DNA of 64,000 nucleotides from an uncultured Spirochaetota bacterium (lineage in GTDB: Bacteria > Spirochaetota > Spirochaetia > JAFGXN01): NCBI GenBank assembly GCA_944390005.1, contig CALXOJ010000002.1:243097-307096 (forward strand). The letters run 5' to 3'. Under the pieces are notes generated by a model, which saw only the letters and a program-made list of their open reading frames with translations, ran no database searches and was not told the DNA's origin. Shown here in pieces: positions 33,766-42,514 of the stretch. The stretch's first letter is position 1; the number at the start of each line of letters is the position of its first letter. The position numbers and the translations under genes were made by a program.

Positions 33766-35367
33766 TTAAGGCTGAGCGGTGCTCGTATCCGCTGCTTTGT
33801 AGTAGCGGATTTTGGAAATTTCTGCCCGGTAGTTGGGGCAGTCGGCCGCGCCGAAGATGAATTCGAAAATTGTTGCTCCGTTTTCAGTCCATGCAGCCGG
33901 GGGATTGCCTTTATTAAGCGTTACATCTTCTTTGGTCCCTCTATCCGTAAAGAGTGAGATAGTTTTTGGGGTATCAGTAACTTTAATTCCAAAGCGGTGT
34001 ATGTCGGTATCAGCAGGTAAAGTACGCGCTTTTCCGGCTATATATGTAGTCGGTTTGCCATTGCTTTGCCATTCACCGCCGTACGCAACGAACCAACCTT
34101 GTTGATTTTGGTTGTTATAGTGAACTAGTTCGTAACTGACTCCTTCACCGGTTGCCGCTCCTTCCACATCGTTGTTGTGGTTGAGAATGACCCAAAATCC
34201 GGGAGTACCCGATGGACGCGTCGTCTTCAGCTCCACTTCAATATAGTCATATTCTGAGATGTGGGCTACATCTTGAGGCGGAGTCCATTTTAACCATGAA
34301 TTGGCACCATATCCCGGTTGTGCGGTATCATAGCTTCCTTTAGAAGGAGTGTTGCCGCCATTTTGCGTTAAAATACCCGTTTCGGGGTCAACGCTGTAAA
34401 GTGTTTCCGATGTCGGCCACACTTGGTTAAAAGTTCCTTCGCGGAAGTCGACTTCACGGTCGAGTGTGTAGGTTTGCGAATCGACTGTAATCGATGCATT
34501 GCTGTTTCCGCTGTAACCGACCGTCACGGTTGTGTGCGCCGGATTTTCAAGCGGAATGGTATCCGCAACAATCGCTTCGACCCAAATATTGATTGTCTCT
34601 CCATTGGTGGCACTGTCAACAAGATAAGATGTTGTTTCGGGACCCAGCGTCTGGGTTCCATCTGCCGGTTTATCGGTGGCTGTCGTGTAATACAGATTGT
34701 ATCCTTCTGCTCCATCTACGGCGTCCCAATAAATTGTGTAACGGCCGTCGCCGGTGAAGGCGCGCAGGTTTTCAACCATCGGTGCAGGCGCTTTATCTCC
34801 GCGAACGGTTACGGCTGCCGTTTTCAATGCGCCGCTGTAAATCTCGGCGTAAATTTCGGCGGATTCCGTACTGCTGTTTGAGGTGACCAAACCGGTTTCA
34901 TTGACGGAAAACGTTTCCGGATTTGATGAAACCCATTTAACATTCTTCGGCGCGGTCACCGAATCAGGTTCCCATTCCAGTTCCAATTGAAGAGTTGTAC
35001 CCAATGCAATCGTGGAGCTCTCCGGCGCTTTGATGGAAATGGAAGTGTACGGAATGACGGTGACGGCAACGTCGTCGGTTTTGGTTCCCGCAGACGCTGT
35101 GATGATGGCTGTTCCCTGCGAAACGCCTTTAACGACACCTTTTTCGTCAACCGTCGCGACACCGAGGTTATCCGACTCAAACGTCACAGCGGCTGTCTCG
35201 GGAACAACGGCAGCCGACAGCGTCAGCGTTTGTCCCGGAGCCAAATACTCTTGCGGCGAAGTCAAAGTCAGAGACTCAACGTCGGTACCCTCCGTTTCGG
35301 GCGGGCACCCGATAAACAAGAGAGCGACCATTAAAGCTAAAATACCGATCATTTTTTTTGTTTTCAT
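33766..35367 (-). CDS. Big2/Fn3 lipoprotein with C-terminal beta-sandwich
   Basis: A 533-residue lipoprotein (FIGC, Cys21). Two Big2 domains come first (SLTLTSPQEYLAPGQTLTL with VATVDEKGVVKGVSQGTAII, then SISIKAPESSTIALGTTLQL), followed by a fibronectin-III-like domain near APAPMVENLRAFTGDGRYTIYWDAV. The last 230 residues form a beta-sandwich with GFWVILNHNND and ISKIRYYKAAD, similar in feel to laminin-G or carbohydrate-binding modules. No catalytic residues were seen, so a glycan-binding or scaffold role is likely. It is the third gene of the GH16-sulfatase operon, 18 bases after the sulfatase, with AGGAG upstream. Confidence 0.65.
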   Translation of the reverse strand: MKTKKMIGILALMVALLFIGCPPETEGTDVESLTLTSPQEYLAPGQTLTLSAAVVPETAAVTFESDNLGVATVDEKGVVKGVSQGTAIITASAGTKTDDVAVTVIPYTSISIKAPESSTIALGTTLQLELEWEPDSVTAPKNVKWVSSNPETFSVNETGLVTSNSSTESAEIYAEIYSGALKTAAVTVRGDKAPAPMVENLRAFTGDGRYTIYWDAVDGAEGYNLYYTTATDKPADGTQTLGPETTSYLVDSATNGETINIWVEAIVADTIPLENPAHTTVTVGYSGNSNASITVDSQTYTLDREVDFREGTFNQVWPTSETLYSVDPETGILTQNGGNTPSKGSYDTAQPGYGANSWLKWTPPQDVAHISEYDYIEVELKTTRPSGTPGFWVILNHNNDVEGAATGEGVSYELVHYNNQNQQGWFVAYGGEWQSNGKPTTYIAGKARTLPADTDIHRFGIKVTDTPKTISLFTDRGTKEDVTLNKGNPPAAWTENGATIFEFIFGAADCPNYRAEISKIRYYKAADTSTAQP

Positions 35368-35385
35368 TTTTTACTCCTCATATTT

Positions 35386-36960
35386 TTATTTTTTGATCTG
35401 CGGAAATTTATCGTTATTGTCGTGAGCTTCCACCATAATAGCGCGCATCGATTCGACAATATTCGGATAAGCGGAGGCGACATTGGTTTTTTCGCCCGGG
35501 TCGTCTCCCAAATGATACAGTTCAATATCGCCTTCGCCGGCTTGAGCGGTTGAAACCTGACCGAAGTTCAGAACCGCTTTCCAGACGCCGCTGCGCACAC
35601 CCTGCCGCGGTCCGCCGCCTTCAGTCGGGTCAGTTCCGACAAACTCCCAATAAAGGTAGGGGTGTTGTTTTTGATTGGCTGTATCGCCCATTAAAACCGG
35701 CAGGAATGAAATGCCGTCGCTCTTTGTTTTTGCCGACAAATCGACGTCGAGAATTTGGGCAACGGTCGCCATGATGTCGTAGGAAGCGAAAATGTGTTCG
35801 GAAACGCCCGGTTTGATTTTGCCGTCCCACGACGCGATGAACGGAACCTTGATGCCGCCCTCGTAAAGCGCCCGCTTGATTCCCCGTAGCCGCTCTTCAC
35901 CGAAACGGCCGGCGCTTTCAAAGAAATTCGGATCGGCTCCGTATTCATCGGCAGGCCCGTTGTCGCTCGAAAAGAGAAACAGAGTATCGCTCAACTTTCC
36001 CGCATCTGAGACTTGATCGATGATTTTACCGACGGTCAAATCGAGGCGGTGCATCATAATCGCATAGCGTTTCATGTCATCGGAGGCCTTTGACCACCAG
36101 GCGGCAGTTGTGTACGGATGGTAGGTAGCATCGTTGAGCATTCCTTCCGGAATTTGAAGCGCCCCGTGCGGAATGGTGTAGGTGCAAAACAGAAAAAACG
36201 GCTTGCTGCTGTCTTGAAGGTACGTTTCCAGATACTCCGCGGTCTTTTTTTCAAATTCATCGTGGAGCCAAACATTGCCTTCCCGTCCGCTGTTGCCAGC
36301 AAAGTCAACCTGTTTATCGTCTTCCCAGACATGAGTGGGAAAGTAGGAGTGCGCCATTCGTTGGCAGAGGTGTCCGTAATAGTGATCAAACCCCTTATTC
36401 TTAGGAGAACTGTTGTTCTCCGGCATTCCCATGCCCCATTTTCCGACCAGGGCGGTGTTGTATCCGTTATCTTTAAACAACTGCGCCAGAGTATATTCCG
36501 AATCGGGAAGACCTTTCTGACCTTCTTTTGTAACAGTTTCTGGATCTAAGCCGACGCCCTTACCCAGTTCAAGGTTGCCGCGGATGGCGCTGTGTCCGGT
36601 TGTTTTGCCGGTAAAGAGGGCGCAGCGCGATGACGCGCTGACCGGTGCGCCGGCGTAGTGGTTGACAAAGCGGATGCCGTTTTGTGCCAAACTGTCGATG
36701 TTCGGTGTTTTGAAATTGGTTTGCCCGTTGCGGCTGATGTCTCCGTAACCGGCGTCATCCAGCAGAATAAAGATGACGTTCGGCTTTGTGGTAATTTCGT
36801 AGTCGGCAGCCGATTTGACGGTTTTTGAATCGTTGTCGGCTCCGGGATTCGTCAGCTGATCGGGGTAAATCGCTTTGATTCCGTCAGGGGGAGGGCAGGC
36901 GGCAGCCATTGCGGCTGCCCCCAACCCTAACGATTTAAGTACGATAGAACTGAATTTCAT
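35386..36960 (-). CDS. serine-type sulfatase lipoprotein
   Basis: Type I (formylglycine) sulfatase of 524 residues with lipobox MAAAC (Cys22). Metal ligands are in ILLDDAGYGD and SSDNGPADEYG, and the catalytic Lys is in VGKWGMG. The maturation motif is S108-A-S-S-R in APVSASSRCALFTG, a serine at the modified position instead of cysteine. It would need a radical-SAM anSME for conversion to formylglycine. The usual Pro/Ala at the third place is Ser. I start at MKFSS because its ATG overlaps the GH16 stop as ATGA; an upstream GTG is possible. Its place between a GH16-like enzyme and a binding lipoprotein suggests a sulfated polysaccharide substrate. Confidence 0.85.
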   Translation of the reverse strand: MKFSSIVLKSLGLGAAAMAAACPPPDGIKAIYPDQLTNPGADNDSKTVKSAADYEITTKPNVIFILLDDAGYGDISRNGQTNFKTPNIDSLAQNGIRFVNHYAGAPVSASSRCALFTGKTTGHSAIRGNLELGKGVGLDPETVTKEGQKGLPDSEYTLAQLFKDNGYNTALVGKWGMGMPENNSSPKNKGFDHYYGHLCQRMAHSYFPTHVWEDDKQVDFAGNSGREGNVWLHDEFEKKTAEYLETYLQDSSKPFFLFCTYTIPHGALQIPEGMLNDATYHPYTTAAWWSKASDDMKRYAIMMHRLDLTVGKIIDQVSDAGKLSDTLFLFSSDNGPADEYGADPNFFESAGRFGEERLRGIKRALYEGGIKVPFIASWDGKIKPGVSEHIFASYDIMATVAQILDVDLSAKTKSDGISFLPVLMGDTANQKQHPYLYWEFVGTDPTEGGGPRQGVRSGVWKAVLNFGQVSTAQAGEGDIELYHLGDDPGEKTNVASAYPNIVESMRAIMVEAHDNNDKFPQIKK

Positions 36961-39200
36961 TCTTGTACCCACTCCTTTGTCAGTTTTGTCTGTGTTTCTG
37001 CCGATTCCTGCACATTGTCCATGTCGGTGATGGCAGTCAGCGGTACGCCGCTGTTTTCATCGCCGATATTGGGATTGAGCATGTCGTCTTCCGCCGCGTA
37101 GTAGGCGAAGTATTCGAGGTCCATGGCGTCGTAATTGTCGGGACTATTTCGGAAAGCCGTTGTGATCTGGTAAAAAGCTTCATTCCACTGTCCCGGTTCA
37201 ATCGTAAATTTTACCTGAACGGGGTTAAACTCATCATCCGGCCACGGTTGCTGATTATCTTCTGGTCTAGTGGAATCAAATATATCTCCCTTCTGCTTGG
37301 ATCGGAAATATTTGGGAGAAGAAAAATTGCTTTCACCGTGGGCATTGTAGTAAAAGGCAATTTTGCTGTCATTGTACAGCGTTGTGAGGGTAAAGGACGG
37401 TGTTTTGTTGACGGCTGCCGAATAGGTGGTGGAGTATCCGCCTACTTTCCCCTGCTCGCGTGCAACGTTTCCGACATGCCATTTTTTGGCAACACCTTCC
37501 ACTGGGTCCAGATCCTTTTCATTGCCCGGATAGCCTCTCATCCAGTGCCAGGTGTGGATCACGTTATTTTGACCCGTGCCGTTGACCCATTCGTAAGCGT
37601 CCAGTTCATACCGCTGTTCGCCGTTGTACCATCGTCCGATTTGATCGACCCTTTTAGCAGCTGTAAAGTTCCAGCTTCCCGTGCTTGTTGTTTTTAATGT
37701 ATATGCGGACTGATACAAAATCGGATTACTTACGGTAGTATCTCCGTGCTGAATATTCGCTGCTTGGTTATCAAAGAAACCCTCAGTAGTCGTTTCTACT
37801 TGAGAACGAAGAGCTTTCGGAAGATTGAGAAGCTTCTGACCGTAAGCTTTGGAGAACGGTTGGTTGGTGTCCAGCCAAAATGCGTCCCAGTGAGAAGCGG
37901 TATCCCGTTTCTGTGTCCATCGGGCGTGAAAAACTCCGTGGGGGAAAAGCCGTTTAGAGTGCAGCGCTCCGGCAACTCCGATTTGTGCCTCCTTATCGTA
38001 TTTAGCAAGCAGACGCGCTTTTCCGTCTTCGATGTAAGTAGCCCTTGGCGACCATGTCGGCTGTTTCTGCCATTCGTCGGCGTATCCGTGGAACTGCCCG
38101 TCCGGAGCTTTGAAGTAGCTCGGGGCGAGATTGTTGTTGCCGATTTCCGGAGCATCGTGACCCGGATTTCCGATGTCCCAGTTGGCTTCCAGAATAGCCT
38201 GGTTGTCGAAAGCGTCGAAATAAACCAGCTTGTAGGTTTTTCCGTCGACGGACAGAGTTGCCGGAATCGTTTCCATAACAAGAACATCGATTTTGATCTC
38301 TTTGGGGCGTCGGCCGGTTTCCGCAAAGGCAGCGGTCAATGTGACTTTTTGGCTGTCCAAATCGCGGGTCACGGTTGCCGTGCCGCCGCTGACGGAAATG
38401 GCGGCCTCATTGGAAGAGGTCCACGTAATGGTTCCCGCGTCGTGACCGGTTCCGGCTTCGAATGAAGTTTGCAGGGTAAAATTGTCCCGGATGCGCCACA
38501 GATAATCTTTTCCGTCGTTGCCGAGGGTGATGTAATCGGTTAAAGAATCGGGGGTCCATGAAAAATCTTCATTTTTGGTCAGCACGGTGATTTCATAAGT
38601 TTTGGTTACGGTTTCAAAACCTTCTTTGGTAAAAGTCGCCGTTGCTGTTGCCTTCTGCTGCTCGTCTGTCAGCGTGACAGTCACCTCTCCTGTCAAATCG
38701 TTATATACCAAATTCGCAGAATCGGTGTCAAACTCCCAGCTGATGTCTTCACCCCAGTCTCCGGTGTCCTGTGCCAGCGTGAAGTTTTTGGTGACGCCGT
38801 CGATGGTGTCAAGGCTTTCTTCAAAGAGAATCAGCTGTTCGACAGGCATGCTTCCCAGAGTCCGTTTTAAGGTGACTGTCAGCGGGAACTGTTTGCTGAC
38901 TCCGTCTTTTGTCAGCGTGATGGTCAGAATGGCTTCCTGCGACGGTGCGTAAATATTAATCGGGTTGACAGAGACGGTGTTGCCTTCAACGGTCATCGTC
39001 GACGGCGCCTTGACGGTCGCCGTATAGCCGTCTTTTTCCGCTGCAACGGTAAATGACTGCGTTACGGATGAGATTGAATCGCCGTCCGCAAAAGTGACCC
39101 AATCGGCAATGTTAATGTTGTTGAAAATCTCATCTTCTCCCGGCGGGGGGCAGCCGATGAGAGCCGCTACCAATAAAATCAGTAAACCTGTTTTTCGCAT
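36957..39200 (-). CDS. GH16-like glycoside hydrolase lipoprotein with three Ig-like domains
   Basis: The 747-residue lipoprotein (LIGC, Cys17) starts with three Ig-like repeats of about 90 residues (residues 25-310), each ending in a VTL or VLT strand. The GH16-like module has NWDIGNPGHDAPEIGN, VAGALHSKRLFPHGVFHARW, SHWDAFWLDTNQPFSKAYG and the active site YELDAYEWV (E532, D534, E537). It is the most diverged of the three GH16-like proteins. Only half of the tandem GNPG motif is kept. It is first in an operon with the sulfatase and the Big2 lipoprotein, read from a good promoter. Confidence 0.75.
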   Translation of the reverse strand: MRKTGLLILLVAALIGCPPPGEDEIFNNINIADWVTFADGDSISSVTQSFTVAAEKDGYTATVKAPSTMTVEGNTVSVNPINIYAPSQEAILTITLTKDGVSKQFPLTVTLKRTLGSMPVEQLILFEESLDTIDGVTKNFTLAQDTGDWGEDISWEFDTDSANLVYNDLTGEVTVTLTDEQQKATATATFTKEGFETVTKTYEITVLTKNEDFSWTPDSLTDYITLGNDGKDYLWRIRDNFTLQTSFEAGTGHDAGTITWTSSNEAAISVSGGTATVTRDLDSQKVTLTAAFAETGRRPKEIKIDVLVMETIPATLSVDGKTYKLVYFDAFDNQAILEANWDIGNPGHDAPEIGNNNLAPSYFKAPDGQFHGYADEWQKQPTWSPRATYIEDGKARLLAKYDKEAQIGVAGALHSKRLFPHGVFHARWTQKRDTASHWDAFWLDTNQPFSKAYGQKLLNLPKALRSQVETTTEGFFDNQAANIQHGDTTVSNPILYQSAYTLKTTSTGSWNFTAAKRVDQIGRWYNGEQRYELDAYEWVNGTGQNNVIHTWHWMRGYPGNEKDLDPVEGVAKKWHVGNVAREQGKVGGYSTTYSAAVNKTPSFTLTTLYNDSKIAFYYNAHGESNFSSPKYFRSKQKGDIFDSTRPEDNQQPWPDDEFNPVQVKFTIEPGQWNEAFYQITTAFRNSPDNYDAMDLEYFAYYAAEDDMLNPNIGDENSGVPLTAITDMDNVQESAETQTKLTKEWVQE

Positions 39201-39228
39201 AAAAACTCCTTATATAAAATCTAATTTA

Positions 39229-39257
39229 ATTATAAAGGAGGCTGCGAAATATATCAA
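39229..39257 (-). promoter_or_regulatory. promoter of the GH16-sulfatase operon
   Basis: TTGATA (39257-39252), 17 bases and a perfect TATAAT (39234-39229). AAGGAG lies 6-7 bases before the ATG. Confidence 0.8.
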
Positions 39258-39280
39258 ATAAAAAAAAAAAAATAATGTTT

Positions 39281-39799
39281 TTATACTTTGTAATTTTTTT
39301 TAAATTTGAATTTTCTCATAAAAAATCCGACCGGGCGGCTTAAATATTTTATCGGAAAGTAGTTTTTTCTCAAATCCATTAATTCGATGAGATTGCCGTC
39401 GGGGTCTCGAAAGAAAAACCAATCCGCGCCGTCATCGCGCTGCGGTGTGTTTAAAATTTCGACGTCGCCGCGCTCGCTCAGTTTTTTGTACCACTTTTTT
39501 ATGTTTTTAACGTCGAGAGTAAAATGGTGGGTTCCCGGGCGATTCCAACAATGGGCAAACGGAGCGGTTTCAGTAAATTCGAAGATTTCGATTAATCCGC
39601 CGCCCGGGCAAATCAAAAATCCGAATTTAACGCCGATTCCTTCCGGCAAATTGTACAGTTTTTTCATTTCGGAGATTCGTTCGGGCGTCAAACCTCCTTC
39701 CGAAATCAACGAAACGCCGAAAACTTCGCGGTACCATCGAACGGCTTTTTCGAAATTTTTGACGGTGATTCCGACGTGGTTGAATCCTCTGATTTTCAT
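39281..39799 (-). CDS. VOC-family (glyoxalase-fold) protein
   Basis: The 172-residue protein has the paired beta-alpha-beta-beta-beta units of the vicinal-oxygen-chelate fold. It begins with FNHVGITVKNFEKAVRWYREVFG and ends the second unit with WFFFRDPDGNLIELMD. Possible metal ligands are His8, Glu in IEIFEF, His in THHFTLDV and Glu in LIELMD. That set is what methylmalonyl-CoA epimerases, glyoxalases and dioxygenases share. The last 25 residues are basic. It is the final gene of the SCP2-aminotransferase-transketolase operon, 8 bases after the preceding stop, so a role in the same pathway is likely though unknown. Confidence 0.75.
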   Translation of the reverse strand: MKIRGFNHVGITVKNFEKAVRWYREVFGVSLISEGGLTPERISEMKKLYNLPEGIGVKFGFLICPGGGLIEIFEFTETAPFAHCWNRPGTHHFTLDVKNIKKWYKKLSERGDVEILNTPQRDDGADWFFFRDPDGNLIELMDLRKNYFPIKYLSRPVGFFMRKFKFKKNYKV

Positions 39800-39807
39800 T
39801 TTTCCCC

Positions 39808-40614
39808 CTATTTGACTAAACCGCCGACCGTCAGCATTAAGTCGCCCAGTTGAGCTCCGAATTCAGGCCCGCCGACCATAATCAGTCTTTGTTGAATGGT
39901 CGCTTCGATCATGTCGTCGGTCTCCTGTAAAATTCCCAGTGCGCTTTTGGGTGAATCGAATTTCATTGTAAAGAACGGAATGCTTTTTGTGTATAAGCCT
40001 CGGCGGGCTTTTGTGTGGCCTTTGCAAACGCGCAGCCACGCCGACAGATCCGGTTCTCCTTCCACTTCCCATGCGTAAACGCGGTCGGGGCTTGCGGCCG
40101 CCCAAGCGGCAGCCGCCGGGTGTCCGAGTTTGTTCAGAAGGCTGATGCCGCGTGAAAGCAGGTAAAACATGCATTTTACCAACAATTTTTGATCTTCGAT
40201 TTTTTTGGGAGCGGTTTTTGCCCCGAGCAGTCCGGACATGACCAACAGCAGCTTCATGAAATTCAAAAAAGCGGAGAAGTGCTTCAGCGCGCCTTTCATT
40301 TTCGGCAGAGGCAAAAGCTTTCCTTTAAAAAAAGCGCATAAATGTTCGGGTGATTTAAATTCCAGTTCAATATCAATCGGCTCTTCACTGACGCCTTTTT
40401 TCGGAGTGCAGGCTCCGTTCTCAAAGATGTAATGAATCGCTTTTTTGCCGTCTTGTTCCAAGCAGCTGATTTGGGCGACGGTTCGCTTTTTTTGCCATGC
40501 GGTCTGTAAAGCGGGTCTGTCTTCGAGAATGGTTTTCAGCAGCGGACAGACGGCGTACAGAAAAAGTTCGGTCGAATACAGCGTTTCCCGGTCTTTTGAG
40601 ACAGTTTCAGCCAT
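39808..40614 (-). CDS. SCP2-like double-domain protein, copy 2
   Basis: Residues about 60-150 and 190-265 each look like a half similar to the SCP2 lipid-binding fold. FKSPEHLCAFFKGKLLPLPKMKG matches FTSPEHFNRMIDGKSNPIPLKG of the paralogue at the head of the operon, and the endings (ALGILQETDDMIEATI... against AQGVLSGKTDTYAAIA...) also align. SCP2 domains bind or present fatty acyl and sterol-like lipids. The start MAETVSKD has GGAGG 6 bases upstream. It follows the transketolase C-terminal subunit by 10 bases. The assignment to SCP2 is by pattern only. Confidence 0.55.
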   Translation of the reverse strand: MAETVSKDRETLYSTELFLYAVCPLLKTILEDRPALQTAWQKKRTVAQISCLEQDGKKAIHYIFENGACTPKKGVSEEPIDIELEFKSPEHLCAFFKGKLLPLPKMKGALKHFSAFLNFMKLLLVMSGLLGAKTAPKKIEDQKLLVKCMFYLLSRGISLLNKLGHPAAAAWAAASPDRVYAWEVEGEPDLSAWLRVCKGHTKARRGLYTKSIPFFTMKFDSPKSALGILQETDDMIEATIQQRLIMVGGPEFGAQLGDLMLTVGGLVK

Positions 40615-40624
40615 TCGGAACCTC

Positions 40625-41632
40625 CTAAAAATCGTCGTCGTCCCAGTTTTCTTCGTCAATCACTTGAATGCCGATGATTTCGCGTGCTGTTTTGACGATG
40701 CCGTTCGCATCGTATCCGTATTCCGCCATCAAATCTTCGTGCAAACCGATAATTGAGAAGGTGTCGGGAACGCCCAATTTTCTCATAACGCACGTTTTTC
40801 CGAATTCGGTGACGGTTTCGGCGACAGCGCTTCCCAATCCGCCGATGATGTTGTGGTCCTCAACGGTGATGATTCGTTTGGTTTCAACAACAGCTTTTTC
40901 GATTGCCTCTTTGTCGATCGGTTTGATGGTGTGCATGTTCAGGACACGGGCGCGGATTCCGTCGGCTTCCAATTGTTTTGCGGCGGCGATGGCGCGGATG
41001 ACGCAGGAGCCGCAGGCAATGATGGTTAAATCGGTTCCGTCTGTCATTTGAATGGCTTTTCCCAATTCAAATCCGTAATCGGAGTTTGGATAAACCGGCA
41101 TGTCATAACCGCGGTTGATTCGAATGTAAAAAGGTCCGTCGTTTTCGTAGGCAGCCTTGACGGCGTTTACTGTTTCCCGTCCGTCGGCAGGGACAATGAC
41201 GCGGCAATTTGCCATTGTCCGCATGATGCCGATGTCTTCGGTGCAGTGGTGGGTGCTTCCCGCTTGACCGAAAGAGAGTCCCGCGTGGGTAGCGATCACT
41301 TTGACGTTCATGTTTTGATAGCAGGCGTCGGTGTGAAATTGATCCAGTGCTCTCATTGAGGCGAAAACGGCAAATGTCGATACAAACGGAATCAATCCGA
41401 CTTCTGCCATTCCGGCGGCGGCGGCAAACATATTCTGTTCGGCGATGCCGAAATTGAAAATTCTTTCGGGAAAATCTTTTTCCAGTGCGCCGATTTTGGT
41501 GGATTTTGCCAAATCGGCAGAGAGTCCGACGACGCGGGAGTCTTTTGCCGCCAGTTCGCAGAGAGTTTTTCCGTAATATTCCGCGGTTGACATTTTTTCC
41601 GCATCAAACATGGTGTAATTTAAATTAGCCAT
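40625..41632 (-). CDS. transketolase, C-terminal subunit
   Basis: A 335-residue half-transketolase with the pyrimidine-binding and C-terminal domains. The catalytic Glu is E65 in FNFGIAEQNMFAAAAGMA, and YIRINRGYDMPV and THHCTEDIGIMR are family segments. Split transketolases use separate N- and C-subunits to transfer a two-carbon ketol unit. The start overlaps the stop of the N-subunit gene by 8 bases. The tail ends in an acidic ENWDDDDF. The split genes sit inside a dedicated operon rather than with other pentose-phosphate genes, so a specialised donor or acceptor is plausible. Confidence 0.88.
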   Translation of the reverse strand: MANLNYTMFDAEKMSTAEYYGKTLCELAAKDSRVVGLSADLAKSTKIGALEKDFPERIFNFGIAEQNMFAAAAGMAEVGLIPFVSTFAVFASMRALDQFHTDACYQNMNVKVIATHAGLSFGQAGSTHHCTEDIGIMRTMANCRVIVPADGRETVNAVKAAYENDGPFYIRINRGYDMPVYPNSDYGFELGKAIQMTDGTDLTIIACGSCVIRAIAAAKQLEADGIRARVLNMHTIKPIDKEAIEKAVVETKRIITVEDHNIIGGLGSAVAETVTEFGKTCVMRKLGVPDTFSIIGLHEDLMAEYGYDANGIVKTAREIIGIQVIDEENWDDDDF

Positions 41633-42494
41633 TCGATTTCTCCTGAAGTTTCAATCGTTTGTCGTGGTATTCGTCAATCTGTTTTTTATACTTGGCGGCG
41701 GCGTCTTCGCTGACGCTGGCGTAGTGGTAGCGGTAGTCGTCCTGAATGTCGGCGACTCCGCATCCCTTCAATGTGTCGGCAATGATGGCGACCGGTTTGT
41801 TTTGGGCTTTGATAGCGTAGTCTAAAACTTCGGTCAAAGCGTACAGATCATGACCGTCTACGGTGCGGACTTCAAACCCAAACGCTTCCCACTTATCGGC
41901 AAACGGTTCCAAACCCATGACGTCTTCGGTTCGGCCGTCAATCATGCATTTGTTGCGGTCGATGATTGTGATGACGTTGGTCGCTTTGAAATGCGCAATC
42001 GCCATAGCGGCTTCCCAAACGGAGCCTTCGTTGCATTCTCCGTCTCCAAGCAGGCAGTACGCTTTGAAATTCTTCCCCAGCAGTCGTCCTCCCAAAGCCA
42101 TTCCGAGAGCGATGCTTAAGCCGTGTCCGAGGGACCCCGTTGAAGCATCCAGTCCGACGACTTTGTTTTTGTCCAAATGCATTCCCAGTTTGCTGTATGT
42201 ATGGTTGTATGTTTTTAAAAGTTCTTTATCAAAGAAGCCCTTGTCCGCCAAGACCGGCGCAAAACCGACGCCTATGTGTCCCTTGCTGAGGACGAATCGG
42301 TCGCGGTCTTCCCATTTCGGATTGGAGACGTCAATGTTCATGTATTTGTAATACAACAGCGTTAAAATATCGATTGCGCTTAAAGCGCCTCCGATATGTC
42401 CGCCTCCTGCCCACATAACCGTGTCAACGGTCAGTTTGCGTAATTCCCTTGCTTTGTTTTCAAGGGCAAGAAACTCTTCTTTGTTTAGTCCCAT
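41625..42494 (-). CDS. transketolase, N-terminal subunit
   Basis: A 289-residue TPP-binding half. The diphosphate motif is G150-D-G in LLGDGECNEGSVWEAAMAIAHFK with the later Asn in TIIDRNKCM. Early signatures are GGHIGGALSAIDILTLLYY and DRFVLSKGH. Together with the C-subunit it rebuilds a complete transketolase; the pair could also act as a DXS-like or sulfosugar-type ketol transferase. It begins 20 bases after the aminotransferase stop with AGGAG upstream. Confidence 0.9.
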   Translation of the reverse strand: MGLNKEEFLALENKARELRKLTVDTVMWAGGGHIGGALSAIDILTLLYYKYMNIDVSNPKWEDRDRFVLSKGHIGVGFAPVLADKGFFDKELLKTYNHTYSKLGMHLDKNKVVGLDASTGSLGHGLSIALGMALGGRLLGKNFKAYCLLGDGECNEGSVWEAAMAIAHFKATNVITIIDRNKCMIDGRTEDVMGLEPFADKWEAFGFEVRTVDGHDLYALTEVLDYAIKAQNKPVAIIADTLKGCGVADIQDDYRYHYASVSEDAAAKYKKQIDEYHDKRLKLQEKSNG

Positions 42495-42514
42495 GGTTTA
42501 CTCCTTGTGCGGTA

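Noticed and set aside
36961..36972. GTG start of the sulfatase giving MGTRM
   Set aside because: The ATG four codons later gives an ATGA overlap with the GH16 stop and a better spacing to AAAGGAG.
40625..42494. Sulfosugar (sulfo-transketolase) pathway
   Set aside because: Split transketolases occur there, but none of the other genes of that pathway is present, and SCP2-like and aminotransferase genes do not belong to it.
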